From positions 1,922,001 through 1,986,000 of the forward strand of contig OY969789.1 in the NCBI GenBank assembly GCA_963703085.1: a DNA stretch of 64,000 nucleotides, in the 5' to 3' direction. The stretch comes from DATAEG01 sp963703085. GTDB lineage: Bacteria; Actinomycetota; Actinomycetes; Mycobacteriales; Jatrophihabitantaceae. This document shows positions 25,347 to 34,229 of the stretch, piece by piece. Below the pieces are notes generated by a model, which ran no database searches, was not told the DNA's origin, and saw only the letters and a list, made by a program, of their open reading frames with translations. The position numbers were made by a program, and so were the translations under genes. Numbering within the stretch: the first letter of the stretch is position 1; every line of letters starts with the position of its first letter.

Positions 25347-26162
25347 ATGAACGTCCAACTCGGCCGGCGCGCCGTCCTGGCCATCTACTCGGTGCTGATC
25401 GCGGTCCCGCTGCTGGTGGTGGTGTTCGGTTCGTTCAAGACCACGCCGCAGCTGTTCGACTCGCCCTATGCGCCACCGACCAAGCCGCGGTTGTCGAACT
25501 ACCACGAGGTGCTCGGCAACGGCGGGCTGCTGCGGGCGCTGGCCAACAGCGTCATCGTCACCGGTTGCGGAGTGGTGATCACGCTTGTCGTCGCCGCGCT
25601 GGCCGCTTATGGCGTCGCCCGTATCCCGGGCTGGCGGGGTTGGGTGATCTACGGCGTGCTCGTCGTGGGCATGGCCATTCCCGCGCAGGCGAACATGATC
25701 CCGCAGTTCGTCCTGTTCGACTACCTGGGCCTGACCAACAGCCTGGTCGGGCTGGTGCTGATCGAGGTCGTCACCAGTCTGCCGATCGCCGTCTTCATTA
25801 TCGCGGGTTTCATGCGGACTCTGCCGAAGGACATGTTCGAGGCATCGGCCATCGACGGCTCCGGCCCGTGGCGCACGTTCCGCAGCATCGTGGTACCGCT
25901 GTCGGTGCCGTCGCTCGCCGCGACGGCGATCTTCCTGCTGGTGATCCAGTGGAACGATCTGCTGTACCCGTTGCTGTTCATCACCGACCCGCACAAACGG
26001 ACGCTGCCCCTCGCTTTGCTCGACTTCCAGGGTCAGTTCCTGACGAACTACCCCATCCTGTTCGCCGGCGTGATCGTGGCTTCGGTGCCGATGGTCATCG
26101 CGTACGCCTTCCTGCAGCGCTTCTTCATCGCCGGCATCAGCGCCGGCGCCGTCAAGGGCTGA
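25347..26162 (+). CDS. ABC sugar transporter permease (MalG-like)
   Basis: 271 residues, six membrane segments. The EAA motif is KDMFEASAIDGSGPWRTFRSIVVP near residues 160-183. ATG 25347 has an AGGGGG ribosome site. It forms the second half of the importer with the preceding permease. Immediately downstream is the GH31 glycosidase, implying that an oligosaccharide or glycoside may be imported intact and hydrolysed inside the cell. Confidence 0.92.
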   Translation: MNVQLGRRAVLAIYSVLIAVPLLVVVFGSFKTTPQLFDSPYAPPTKPRLSNYHEVLGNGGLLRALANSVIVTGCGVVITLVVAALAAYGVARIPGWRGWVIYGVLVVGMAIPAQANMIPQFVLFDYLGLTNSLVGLVLIEVVTSLPIAVFIIAGFMRTLPKDMFEASAIDGSGPWRTFRSIVVPLSVPSLAATAIFLLVIQWNDLLYPLLFITDPHKRTLPLALLDFQGQFLTNYPILFAGVIVASVPMVIAYAFLQRFFIAGISAGAVKG

Positions 26163-26187
26163 CCGGCCTCCCTCGCGAAAGGTCTCG

Positions 26188-28451
26188 ATGTCCTCGACCC
26201 TGATCCCGCGTCATGTCACCGCGGTACACCCGGAATCATCCGGCGCGCTGCTCGAGGTGGCCGCGCTGATGGCGGTCACCGTCGACCCGATGCCCGGGTG
26301 GATCACCGGCGAGCCACTGGCCGAGCAAGGCATCGAGACGACGATGCCGAACCTGCCTGAGCTCACGTTGCCGGATCTGACGGCCGCCGACTTCCGGCTG
26401 CGGGTGCGCGTGGTTGCGCCGGACACGGTCCGTCTGACGATCGCGCCGGCGCGGCACCGGGTGCTCGACGACGACGGCACCTGGCTGGGCATCGTCACCG
26501 ATCCGGAACCGGGCGACTGCGCCGCATGCGTGGAGGTGACCGACGATTCCGTCCAGGTCCGAACCGACCTCCTCGCAGTCACCGTTGGGCGTCACCCCTT
26601 CTCGGTGCGGGTCGACGACCGCGTCCAGGGCCGTGCGGTACTGCGCACGTCGGAGACCGTGCGGCAGGTGGCCGGCTTCCCGCTCGCTCCCGCAGTGCAG
26701 GCCGATTCGGCAACAACCCTCAACCTGCAACTGGCGCCCGGTGAGCGGGTGACCGGCTTCGGCGAGCAGTTCGGTCCGCTGGTGAAGAACGGCCAGCGGT
26801 TGCTACTGCGGGTCGAAGATGCGCTCGGTCCGGGCACGGGCCTGGCCTACAAGCCGGTGCCGGTGTGGCACTCCACGACGGGCTATACCGGGTTCGTCAA
26901 CACCGGCGCTGCCCTCGTCGCCGACGTCGGGCATACCCGTCCCGCAGTGCTCTCGCTGTCCGCTCCGGACGACGCACTCGACGTCTACTTCGTGGTCGGC
27001 GCGGGCCCGAAGCAGCGGCTGCGTTCCTATACGGCGCTGACCGGTCGCAGCTATGTACCCGGCCCGTGGGCGTTCGGCTACTGGATGGGCCGGTGTCGCT
27101 ATCACAGTGCCGCGGAGATGCTGGACGTCGCGCGCACCATGCGCAGCCATGACGTGCCGTGCGATGTGCTGCACTGCGATCCCGACTGGCTCGTGCTCGA
27201 CCGGCTGAACACCGACTTCATCTGGAACACGCAACGCTTCGGCGCGTGCGCTGACTTCGTCAAGGCACTCGCCGACGAGGGAATCCGGTTGTCGTTGTGG
27301 GAGCTGCCGTACCTCGATCCGCGGTCGCCCCGGTACGCGGAGGCCGACGCCCGCGGCTTCCTGGCGGTGGACGGCTCCGGCGAGCCGCTGAGCATCGAAA
27401 ACACGCCAACCCCTGACGGGCGCCCACGCGGGCTGGTGAACTTCTTCGACCCAGCTGCCCGGGCTTGGTGGCAGGACCTGCACGAGGAGTTCATCGCTGC
27501 CGGAGTCGCGGTGTTCAAGACCGACTTCGGTGAGGCGTTGCCCGACGCCGTCGTCACCGACGCAGTGCCTTCGCAGCATGCGCACAACCTCTATCCGCTG
27601 CGGTACAACGGCACGGTCAGTGAACGGGTCCGGGAGCGCACCGGCACGACTCGCTGGTATGGGGCCGCAGCGGCTGGGCCGGCTCGCAACGGTTTCCCGG
27701 CCAATGGGGCGGCGATGCGGAGTCGAGCATCGTCGGCATGCAGTCGACGCTGCGGGGCGGTCTGTCCTATGCGCTCAGTGCACCAGGGTTGTGGAGCCAC
27801 GACATAGGCGGCTTCTTCGGTTCCGAGCTCACCCCAGAGCTGTACGTGCGCTGGACGCAGTTCGGTGCGCTCTCGCCGTTGATGCGCGCGCACGGCCTGC
27901 GTCCGCGAGAGCCATGGATGTTCGGCGAGCGCGTCCTGCAGATCTGCCGCGACTGGATTCGGTTGCGGTACTCGTTACTGCCCTATCTCTGGCAGGCAGC
28001 ACATGAAGCGGCGGACGGGCTGCCCATGCTCCGACCGCTCGCCGTCGACTTCCCGGACGACCCAGTAGCGCCGGCGATCGACGACCAGTTCCTGCTCGGC
28101 AGCGAGCTGCTCGTCGTCCCGATCTTCGCCGACACCGACGCTCCGGCGCCACGCCGGTACTACCTCCCGGAAGGGCGCTGGAGCGAGCTTGTCACCGGGG
28201 AGATACGCACCGGCCCGGGCTTCCACGACGAACTTATTCCGCTCGAGCGGCAACCGGTGTTCGTCAGAGACGGCGCCGTGCTGCCCCGCATCGCGCTGGA
28301 CGGTCCGGTACGCAATACCGACGAGGTACTCGGCAAGCCGTGGACGCTGCACGTCTTCGGCGCCGTGACCGGCGAGCGTGAGCTGATCGGATTCGATCGG
28401 AAGCCGAGAACCTTCCACCTCGACGCCGACACGGTGGTGCGGCATGACTGA
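26188..28451 (+). pseudogene. GH31 alpha-glycosidase, YicI-like, interrupted by a frameshift
   Basis: Two frames together encode about 754 residues of a GH31 enzyme. Frame 1 (26188 to about 27665) has the catalytic nucleophile in FKTDFGEALP. The other frame (about 27666 to 28451) has the acid/base Asp in GQWGGDAESS and the conserved SHDIGGF. Between 27661 and 27665 one base is missing (or two are extra), so frame 1 ends in unrelated residues at 27807. No other lesion is seen. The sequence is closer to YicI-type alpha-xylosidase/glucosidase than to YihQ: the sulfoquinovosidase stretch around QDWSG and RxxW is not conserved (DPDWL, RLNTDFIWN instead). No signal peptide, so cytoplasmic. Ribosome site GAAAGG before ATG 26188. 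Confidence 0.85.
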
Positions 28452-29529
28452 CCCGGCCGAACTCGCCGAGCTGCTACGACCGCTGGCCGATCTGGCGCGC
28501 GCGCACGGGCTGCGCGAGATCGTTCTTCGCCAGCCGGCCAGCCTGTCCTGGCTGCTCGGCGCACGGTGGAACGTCCCCAACACCCTGGACTCGTCCTGCT
28601 TCGACGTGGTGGTCGACCTGTCCGGCACTCCCTCGGTGCGCATCGTCACGAACGTCATCGAGGCGCCCCGGCTCGCTGACACCGAGGTGACCGAGCTTCC
28701 GGTGCAATGGTCCGCGGTGCCGTGGTGGCAATCGCGGGACGACTCTCTGCCAACCGGATCGGGAGTAGGAGCGGATGGGTGCGGGGCGGGGCGGGTCGAT
28801 CTGAGCGCCGAGATCGCATCGCTGCGCCGGGTGCTCACCACCGCGCAAGCCGGCCGGTTGCGCACGCTCAGTCGAGATGCCGCCGAGGCGACCGGTGCCG
28901 CCGCGCGCCGGGTTACCCCGTCGATGAGTGAGTACCAGGCCGCCGCCGTGCTGTCCGGGGAGCTGCTCGATCGCGGCATGGAGCCGGCTTGCCTCTTCGT
29001 CGCCGGTGGCGACCGGATGGGCAGGCATCGCCACCCGCTTCCCACGAGCGCCACGCTCGGCACCCGAGCGTCGCTGGTCTGCTGCGCCCGCCGTGGCGGG
29101 CTGATCGCCAGCGTCACCCGCATCGTCTGCTTCGGCGCACCGAGCGCGGCTTCGGCCGAGCGTTACCGGCGGCTGCTCGACGTGGAGGCCGCCTTTCTGG
29201 CCGCCACCCGGCCGGGCGTTCGGCTCGGCGATGTCGTGCAGGCCGGCATCGAGGCCTATGCCGCCAACGGGTTCGATCCGCAGGAGTGGACCCGGCACCA
29301 CCAGGGCGGCCTGACCGGATGGACGCCGCGCGAGTTCCTCGCGCATCCGGGCACGGACCTGACCATCCCGCAGAACGGCGTGGTCGCGTGGAACCCCAGT
29401 GGCGACACCTGGAAGGTCGAGGACACCTGCCTGGTCGACGCCGACGGCGTCCATCCACTCGTGCACGACGCGACCTGGCCCTCTGTCGCCGTGGCCGGCC
29501 GTGATCGTCCCGACCTGCTCGTGACCTGA
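28444..29529 (+). CDS. M24 (pita-bread) family protein lacking metal ligands
   Basis: 361 residues, overlapping the GH31 stop by 8 bp. An N-terminal creatinase/prolidase-like domain (to about 125) precedes a C-terminal M24-like domain. Of the five metal ligands of M24 peptidases, the two Asp are replaced (CARRGGLIASVTR, where GYxSDxTR is usual), the first catalytic His region reads RHHQGGLTGW, the first Glu is replaced (VVAWNPS in place of xxxEPG), and only the last Glu is kept (KVEDTCLV). It is probably not a metallopeptidase. A creatinase-like metal-free hydrolase or a binding role is possible. Its place in a sugar operon is unexplained. Confidence 0.75.
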   Translation: MTDPAELAELLRPLADLARAHGLREIVLRQPASLSWLLGARWNVPNTLDSSCFDVVVDLSGTPSVRIVTNVIEAPRLADTEVTELPVQWSAVPWWQSRDDSLPTGSGVGADGCGAGRVDLSAEIASLRRVLTTAQAGRLRTLSRDAAEATGAAARRVTPSMSEYQAAAVLSGELLDRGMEPACLFVAGGDRMGRHRHPLPTSATLGTRASLVCCARRGGLIASVTRIVCFGAPSAASAERYRRLLDVEAAFLAATRPGVRLGDVVQAGIEAYAANGFDPQEWTRHHQGGLTGWTPREFLAHPGTDLTIPQNGVVAWNPSGDTWKVEDTCLVDADGVHPLVHDATWPSVAVAGRDRPDLLVT

Positions 29530-29558
29530 GCATCCGACTTGAGCGAAGGCAGGTATTG

Positions 29559-30998
29559 ATGAGCACCGAGGCAAGCCCGATCGCCCGACAGCTTGTCCAC
29601 GGCAAGTGGCTCGACGGTCTCGACCACCTCGAGGTGTGCGACCCCGCTGACGGAGCGCTGGTCGGCACTGTCGCCTGGGGTGGACCGGCGGACGCGATCG
29701 AGGCTGCTGATGCGGCGGCCCAGGCGCTCGAGAGCTGGTCCGCCAGTACCGCGCGCAGCCGTGCTGACCTGCTTCTCGTAGGTGCTGAGCTGATCACCGA
29801 ACGAGCCGACGCGCTCTCCCGGCTGCTGGCCCGTGAGGCAGGCAAACGTCTCCCCGAGGCGCGCGGAGAGATCGCCTTCTCCGCGGAGTACTTCCGCTGG
29901 TTCGCCGAGGAAGCTCGTCGGCCGGACGGTGCGAACATCCCGCACGAATCGCCAGGGGTGCGGCACCTGACCCGGCGGCGACCGATCGGTGTGGTGGCCA
30001 GTCTGACGCCGTGGAACTTCCCCTGCTCGATCCAGGCGCGCAAGCTCGCGCCTGCTCTGGCGGCCGGATGCACGGTTGTCGCCAGGGTGTCGGAGAAGGC
30101 GCCGCTCGCCGTGACCGAACTCATCCGCTGCCTCACCGATGCCGGACTGCCGCCGGGCGTACTGAACCTGGTGCACGGACCGGCACGGGAGACGACCCAA
30201 TCGCTTCTTCGGCATCCGGAGGTCCGCGCCGTCACCTTCACCGGCTCTACGGAGGTCGGCCGGGAAATCATGGCCGGTGCGGGCAAGCGCATCGTTCGGC
30301 CCTTGCTCGAGCTCGGCGGCGATGCACCGTTCATCGTGTTCGATGACGCTGACATCGACACGGCAGTCGAGGGCGCGCTGATCGCCAAGTTCCGCAACAC
30401 CGGTCAGTCCTGCATCGGCGCGAACCGCTTCTTCGTGCACGATGCGGTCTACGAGCGGTTCGTCGGCGCGCTGGTGGATCGCATCGACGCGATGAGTATC
30501 GGCTCCGGTCTGGCCGATCCGGTGCCCGACCTCGGCCCGGTCATCGACGTCGACCGGGTCGCTGCGGTGACGGAGATGGTGGACGAGGCGCTGGCCGCGG
30601 GAGGCCGGTTGCTGACCCGGCGGCGCGAGTTGCCCAGCGCGGGGCATTGGGTCGCGCCCGCTCTGGTGAGCGATGTGCCGGACGGCGTCGGGCTGGCCAC
30701 CCGCGAAGTGTTCGGTCCGGTGGCGGGAGTGTTCCGATTCCGCGACGAGGCGGACCTGTTCACCCGTGCCAACGGAACGGAGCTGGGTCTGGCCGGCTAC
30801 GTCTACTCGCGGGACGTTGCGCGCGCCTGGCGCGTCGCCGAGCGCCTTGAGACCGGCATCGTCGGGGTGAACCACGCGCTGCCCTCGGTCGCCTTCGCGC
30901 CGATGGGCGGCATGAAGCAGTCCGGCCTCGGACGTGAGGGCGGAGCGGCCGGCCTCGAGGAGTTCACCGAGACGCAGTACCTGGCTTTCGGTATCTGA
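29559..30998 (+). CDS. NAD(P)-dependent aldehyde dehydrogenase (candidate sulfolactaldehyde dehydrogenase)
   Basis: 479 residues of the GabD/succinate-semialdehyde dehydrogenase branch. Motifs: SLTPWNFPCSIQARK, the cofactor site FTGSTEVGRE, general base in LELGGDAPF near 251, and catalytic Cys in NTGQSCIGANRF near 285. ATG 29559 (just after an in-frame TTG) has ribosome site AAGGCAGG. In this operon it would oxidise the C3 aldehyde released by the aldolase. In known sulfoquinovose routes a GabD-like enzyme oxidises sulfolactaldehyde to sulfolactate. Substrate inferred from context. Confidence 0.87.
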   Translation: MSTEASPIARQLVHGKWLDGLDHLEVCDPADGALVGTVAWGGPADAIEAADAAAQALESWSASTARSRADLLLVGAELITERADALSRLLAREAGKRLPEARGEIAFSAEYFRWFAEEARRPDGANIPHESPGVRHLTRRRPIGVVASLTPWNFPCSIQARKLAPALAAGCTVVARVSEKAPLAVTELIRCLTDAGLPPGVLNLVHGPARETTQSLLRHPEVRAVTFTGSTEVGREIMAGAGKRIVRPLLELGGDAPFIVFDDADIDTAVEGALIAKFRNTGQSCIGANRFFVHDAVYERFVGALVDRIDAMSIGSGLADPVPDLGPVIDVDRVAAVTEMVDEALAAGGRLLTRRRELPSAGHWVAPALVSDVPDGVGLATREVFGPVAGVFRFRDEADLFTRANGTELGLAGYVYSRDVARAWRVAERLETGIVGVNHALPSVAFAPMGGMKQSGLGREGGAAGLEEFTETQYLAFGI

Positions 30999-31006
30999 GT
31001 CGCCAA

Positions 31007-31735
31007 GTGGGCATCGCATCGCTGGCCCTGCTCGGCATCGCTATCGTTGCCGGCGCCAGCATGCAGCGGCTCACCGGTCTGGGCTTTGCGCTGGTGTCCT
31101 CCCCGTTTCTGGTGATCGTCGCCGGACCGCACGACGGGGTCGTCCTGGCCAACCTGCTCAGCCTGGCGACGAATTTGATCGTGCTCGTCCAACTGCGTCG
31201 TCAGGTAAATGTCCGACGCGCGCTCACCCTGGCCGTCCCGGCGATGTGCGCCGTCCCGCTCGGCGCGTGGGTGGCTGGCAGGCTGTCTACGCCCGTCCTC
31301 GAGATCGGCATCGGAGCCGTCGTCCTGCTGGCGCTGGTCGTGCTGACCGGCGTGCGAGGAGCGCGGCTGCCCAGTGGACCGGTCGGGACGGTCGGCGCCG
31401 GCGGGGCGTCCGGCTTCATGAACGTGACCGCCGGCGTGGGCGGCCCGGCGATCACGTTGTACGTCGTGTCGACAGGGTGGGAGCACGGCGAATTCGTCGC
31501 CTCGATCCAGCTCTACTTCGCCCTGGTCAACGCCACCTCGCTGGCGGCGAAGGGTGTCTCGACAGGTATTGGCGTGGGCGGGCTGATCACCTGCGCGGCC
31601 GCCCTCGCCGGCGGTGCCCTGATCGGCAAGTGGTTGACCTACCGCGTTTCGCCTGCCCGAGCCCGCCAGGTTGTGCTCGGGCTCGCCTACGTGGGCGCCG
31701 CCGCCGCGCTCGCCAAAGGCGTGCTGGCAAGCTGA
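31007..31735 (+). CDS. TauE/SafE family permease (candidate sulfonate exporter)
   Basis: 242 residues, about seven or eight hydrophobic segments, with the two-repeat layout of the TauE/SafE family. The first repeat has GLGFALVSSPFLVIVAGP and NLLSLATNLIVL; the second has GGASGFMNVTAGVGGPAITLY near residue 128. GTG 31007 is eight bases after the dehydrogenase stop, so it belongs to the operon. In sulfoquinovose-degrading bacteria TauE-like proteins export sulfolactate or other C3 sulfonates. This gene is the main hint that the pathway handles a sulfonate. Confidence 0.85.
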   Translation: MGIASLALLGIAIVAGASMQRLTGLGFALVSSPFLVIVAGPHDGVVLANLLSLATNLIVLVQLRRQVNVRRALTLAVPAMCAVPLGAWVAGRLSTPVLEIGIGAVVLLALVVLTGVRGARLPSGPVGTVGAGGASGFMNVTAGVGGPAITLYVVSTGWEHGEFVASIQLYFALVNATSLAAKGVSTGIGVGGLITCAAALAGGALIGKWLTYRVSPARARQVVLGLAYVGAAAALAKGVLAS

Positions 31736-31778
31736 CCACCCTCTCCTCGGCAGCCAGGCGCCTGCTTGACTCTGGTTC

Positions 31779-32102
31779 ATGGCTGACCGCGTGGCAGATC
31801 ACGTGACCCTGTTCAATGCCGCCGTGCGTTCCGGGGAGTGGAGCAGCTTCCTCGCGACCTTTGCCGAGCACGCCCGCGTCGAGTTCACCGGGGTGCCAGC
31901 CGGCCCCTACGTCGGGCGGCCGGCGATCGTCGAGGCGTATACCGCAAATCCGCCGGATGACACGATCGAAACGTTCGACATCCGCAGCACCGCAACCACC
32001 GACACGGTGCGATTCGAGTGGGGCCGCGGTGGTACCGGCACGCTCTGGCTGGCCTGGACCGGTCGCGGCGAGCTCAACCGGATGGTCGTCGACTTCGACT
32101 AA
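31779..32102 (+). CDS. SnoaL/NTF2-like protein
   Basis: 107 residues with the NTF2-like pattern: an opening helix DHVTLFNAAVRSGEWSSFLATF, then EFTGVPAGPYVGRPAIVEAY and a final pair of strands ending LNRMVVDFD. Small cone-shaped proteins of this fold include steroid isomerases and polyketide cyclases; no catalytic set is recognisable. It follows the exporter by 43 bp on the same strand and may or may not belong to the sugar operon. Confidence 0.72.
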   Translation: MADRVADHVTLFNAAVRSGEWSSFLATFAEHARVEFTGVPAGPYVGRPAIVEAYTANPPDDTIETFDIRSTATTDTVRFEWGRGGTGTLWLAWTGRGELNRMVVDFD

Positions 32103-32242
32103 GGGCAACTACGCCGCTGCGGGTGCCGATCGCCGGCCGCTGGGTCAGGTCGGTGGAGTACGCGTGCCAGTTCAGCGCGTGCGTCGGGATCAGCGTAGGT
32201 CGCTCGGATGCGGTGCGGTGGGACGGACCGGCGGTGCTCCGG

Positions 32243-32581
32243 TCACTGGGCGCGCAGGCCTTCGACGACCCGCTGAGGCACGGTCAGCACGATGGTGTGA
32301 TAGCTCTCGATGCGGCTCATGATCGCCTCGCGCGGGCCGTCCCGCCACGCCGCAGAGCCGTAGAAGCGGCCTTCCTGCGCATCGCGCTCGATGGGCGACG
32401 CGAAGGCGCGGATCAGCACGTAGTCGGTGCTGCCGTCCTCGGCCTGCTCGGAGGGCCCGGTGTGCACGACGTCGACGCCGTACTCGGCAAGCAAGGGCAG
32501 CACCTGGTCGGTAACGACCCGGTGGTACTCGGCAAGGGTGCCCGGGCGCAGCCGATAGGTGCGGATCTCCAAAACCGTCAT
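32243..32581 (-). CDS. NIPSNAP family protein
   Basis: 112 residues opening MTVLEIRTYRLRPGTLAEYHR, the hallmark of the NIPSNAP ferredoxin-like domain, and containing DYVLIRAFASPIERDAQEGRFYGSAAWRDG (aligned in outline with the family's FxxxxxRxxxExxFYxSxxW). Function is unknown; these dimeric alpha+beta barrels often bind small ligands. The ATG at 32581 follows TGTGAT six bases upstream on the minus strand, an approximate leaderless promoter. Confidence 0.85.
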   Translation of the reverse strand: MTVLEIRTYRLRPGTLAEYHRVVTDQVLPLLAEYGVDVVHTGPSEQAEDGSTDYVLIRAFASPIERDAQEGRFYGSAAWRDGPREAIMSRIESYHTIVLTVPQRVVEGLRAQ

Positions 32582-32614
32582 GCCCGGATCACACCAGAGC
32601 CCGCGGACGGAGGG

Positions 32615-33127
32615 CTAGTCGAAGCGGTACCGGGTCTGGCTGTAGGGCGCCTTGTTGAAGGCGAACACGGTCTTCGGTGCAAGGCGGTAGACGCTCGCCA
32701 GGTTGCCCGCAGGACCGGCGAACGCACCTTCGCGGATGTCGTAATGCCAATCGCTGCCGTACTTGGCCTCATAGGCTTCGGCCACCGGGCGCAGCGCCGC
32801 CTCGTCGGTCACGCGTCGCGCGGTGCCTTCGACGACGATGTCGGTGCCGCCGTGCAATGAGTTGCTTCCCGTGGTCAGCACGCAGTGCACGTTCGCATCC
32901 AGGTTGAGCGCCTTTCGCTCCTGCGCGCCGGTGCTGAACCAGACCGCATCGTCGCTCCACACCGAGATCAGCGGGGTGACGTGCGGGCGGCCGTCCGGGC
33001 GGACGGTGGTGAGCCAGGACAGCTCAGCCGACGCGAGCAGCTGCCGGGCCTGCGGCCACTCGACGGGCGGGGCAGCTGGCTCGCCGTAGCGGGGATCAAG
33101 CTCGGTCTGCGGCGTGAATGCGGTCAT
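32615..33127 (-). CDS. Pyridoxamine 5'-phosphate oxidase-like flavin-binding protein
   Basis: 170 residues of the split-barrel fold. SWLTTVRPDGRPHVTPLISVWSDDAVWF and the later VYRLAPKTVFAFNK are the usual landmarks of PNPOx/F420-binding reductase-type proteins. The third strand region with LNLDANVHCVLTTG is the cofactor side. These actinobacterial proteins often bind FMN or F420 rather than acting in vitamin B6 synthesis; the cofactor cannot be settled here. The start is ATG 33127; a longer frame from 33160 is possible. Confidence 0.82.
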   Translation of the reverse strand: MTAFTPQTELDPRYGEPAAPPVEWPQARQLLASAELSWLTTVRPDGRPHVTPLISVWSDDAVWFSTGAQERKALNLDANVHCVLTTGSNSLHGGTDIVVEGTARRVTDEAALRPVAEAYEAKYGSDWHYDIREGAFAGPAGNLASVYRLAPKTVFAFNKAPYSQTRYRFD

Positions 33128-33233
33128 GGAACAGAGCTTGACAGAGTTCTCGGACGCCACTTCCAGGAATCTGCGCGGGCGGACACGGATCGGATCGGGT
33201 CGGGGTCGGGGACTCAGCCGGGTGCCGGGCGGA

Positions 33234-34133
33234 TCAGCCGGCCAACCAGTCCAGCGTCGCGCGGAGCACTTCCCCGAACGGGCGGCTGGTGTCCACGTCC
33301 AACGCGCCCGCCCAGGCCGGGAAGCCGGCGAGCCGTCGCGATACGTCGGACCAGTCGCCGCCCTGGTGCCATCCCGGGATGCCCCGATCGCGCCCGGTCA
33401 GCCGGTCGCGATGTTGCTGCTCGTCCGAGCACCTGCAGACCACCGCGCGCAGCTCGCCACCGGCCGCTGCCGTCAGGCTGGCCCAGCGAGTTCGGGTTGT
33501 CTCGTCCTCGACAGGTGCGTCCAGGATGGCCGACTGGCCCAGCATCAGCTGTCGGTACGCCAGCGTCGTCAGTTGTTCGTAGCCGATGCCGAACTGATCG
33601 TCGAGATGCCGTCCACCGAACGGGGTCAGCGCGCCCAGCGACCAGTCGATCGCGAACACCGGAATGCTCAGTTCGGCGCCGACCGCCTCCGCCAGCGTGC
33701 TCTTGCCGCTGCCGGGCACGCCCGCGAAGACGATGAGGCGCCCTCCGGTCGCGCCGGACCAGTGCTGTCCGGTGAAATCCATGGGCAGGCGAGGGGTGAG
33801 GTCTGCGGGGATCTCGGCTTGCACCCAAGTCCGCACGATGCGGTACGGCTCGTTCGGCTCGACGACGCACGTCACCACGTCGACTCCGCCGTCCGGCCGG
33901 TGCACGCGGGCGCGCGCAGTGTGCTCCCTTAAATCCGCGCCGATCACGGCGAGCGGTGCGTACGTTGCTGCCCGGCCGCGCGTCACCTCGCGGTAGTCGC
34001 GTGGCGCGATCGCCGCCACGAAGGACGCGTCGAGCACCTCGTCGACATCTGCGCCCCACCCGTGGGTACCGGCCAGCCCGTCGAGGATCCATTCGAGTCG
34101 CTCTCCCGCCGGCGTACGGCGCAGTTGGATCAC
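33234..34133 (-). CDS. P-loop AAA/zeta-toxin-like kinase with N-terminal extension
   Basis: 299 residues. The C-terminal domain (from about residue 138) has Walker A FAGVPGSGKST, then VFAIDWSLGALTPFGG and the late RLTGRDRGIPGWHQGGDWSDV, typical of predicted small-molecule kinases of the AAA_33 group. The N-terminal 135 residues contain a nuclear-transport-factor-like or unassigned alpha+beta segment (THGWGADVDEVLDASFVAAI) and may be a ligand or partner domain. The GTG at 34133 has TAGGTT (34145-34140) six bases upstream. No partner genes. Confidence 0.7.
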   Translation of the reverse strand: MIQLRRTPAGERLEWILDGLAGTHGWGADVDEVLDASFVAAIAPRDYREVTRGRAATYAPLAVIGADLREHTARARVHRPDGGVDVVTCVVEPNEPYRIVRTWVQAEIPADLTPRLPMDFTGQHWSGATGGRLIVFAGVPGSGKSTLAEAVGAELSIPVFAIDWSLGALTPFGGRHLDDQFGIGYEQLTTLAYRQLMLGQSAILDAPVEDETTRTRWASLTAAAGGELRAVVCRCSDEQQHRDRLTGRDRGIPGWHQGGDWSDVSRRLAGFPAWAGALDVDTSRPFGEVLRATLDWLAG

Positions 34134-34139
34134 CCAGCC

Positions 34140-34145
34140 AACCTA
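34140..34145 (-). promoter_or_regulatory. -10 box of a leaderless promoter (TAGGTT)
   Basis: Read on the minus strand: TAGGTT, six bases, GTG 34133. Confidence 0.45.
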
Positions 34146-34229
34146 GGGCGGAGCGCTGTCCTCGGCTTGCACTCTCGCTCAGGGCGAAACACCGCTGGAA
34201 GCGTCTTGGCGGGACGTCGGGGAGAGCGC

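Noticed and set aside
32103..32242. Possible gene remnant on the minus strand (reading WHAYSTDLTQRPAIG)
   Set aside because: Only about 45 codons with protein-like composition, no start, stop or family; too weak to list.
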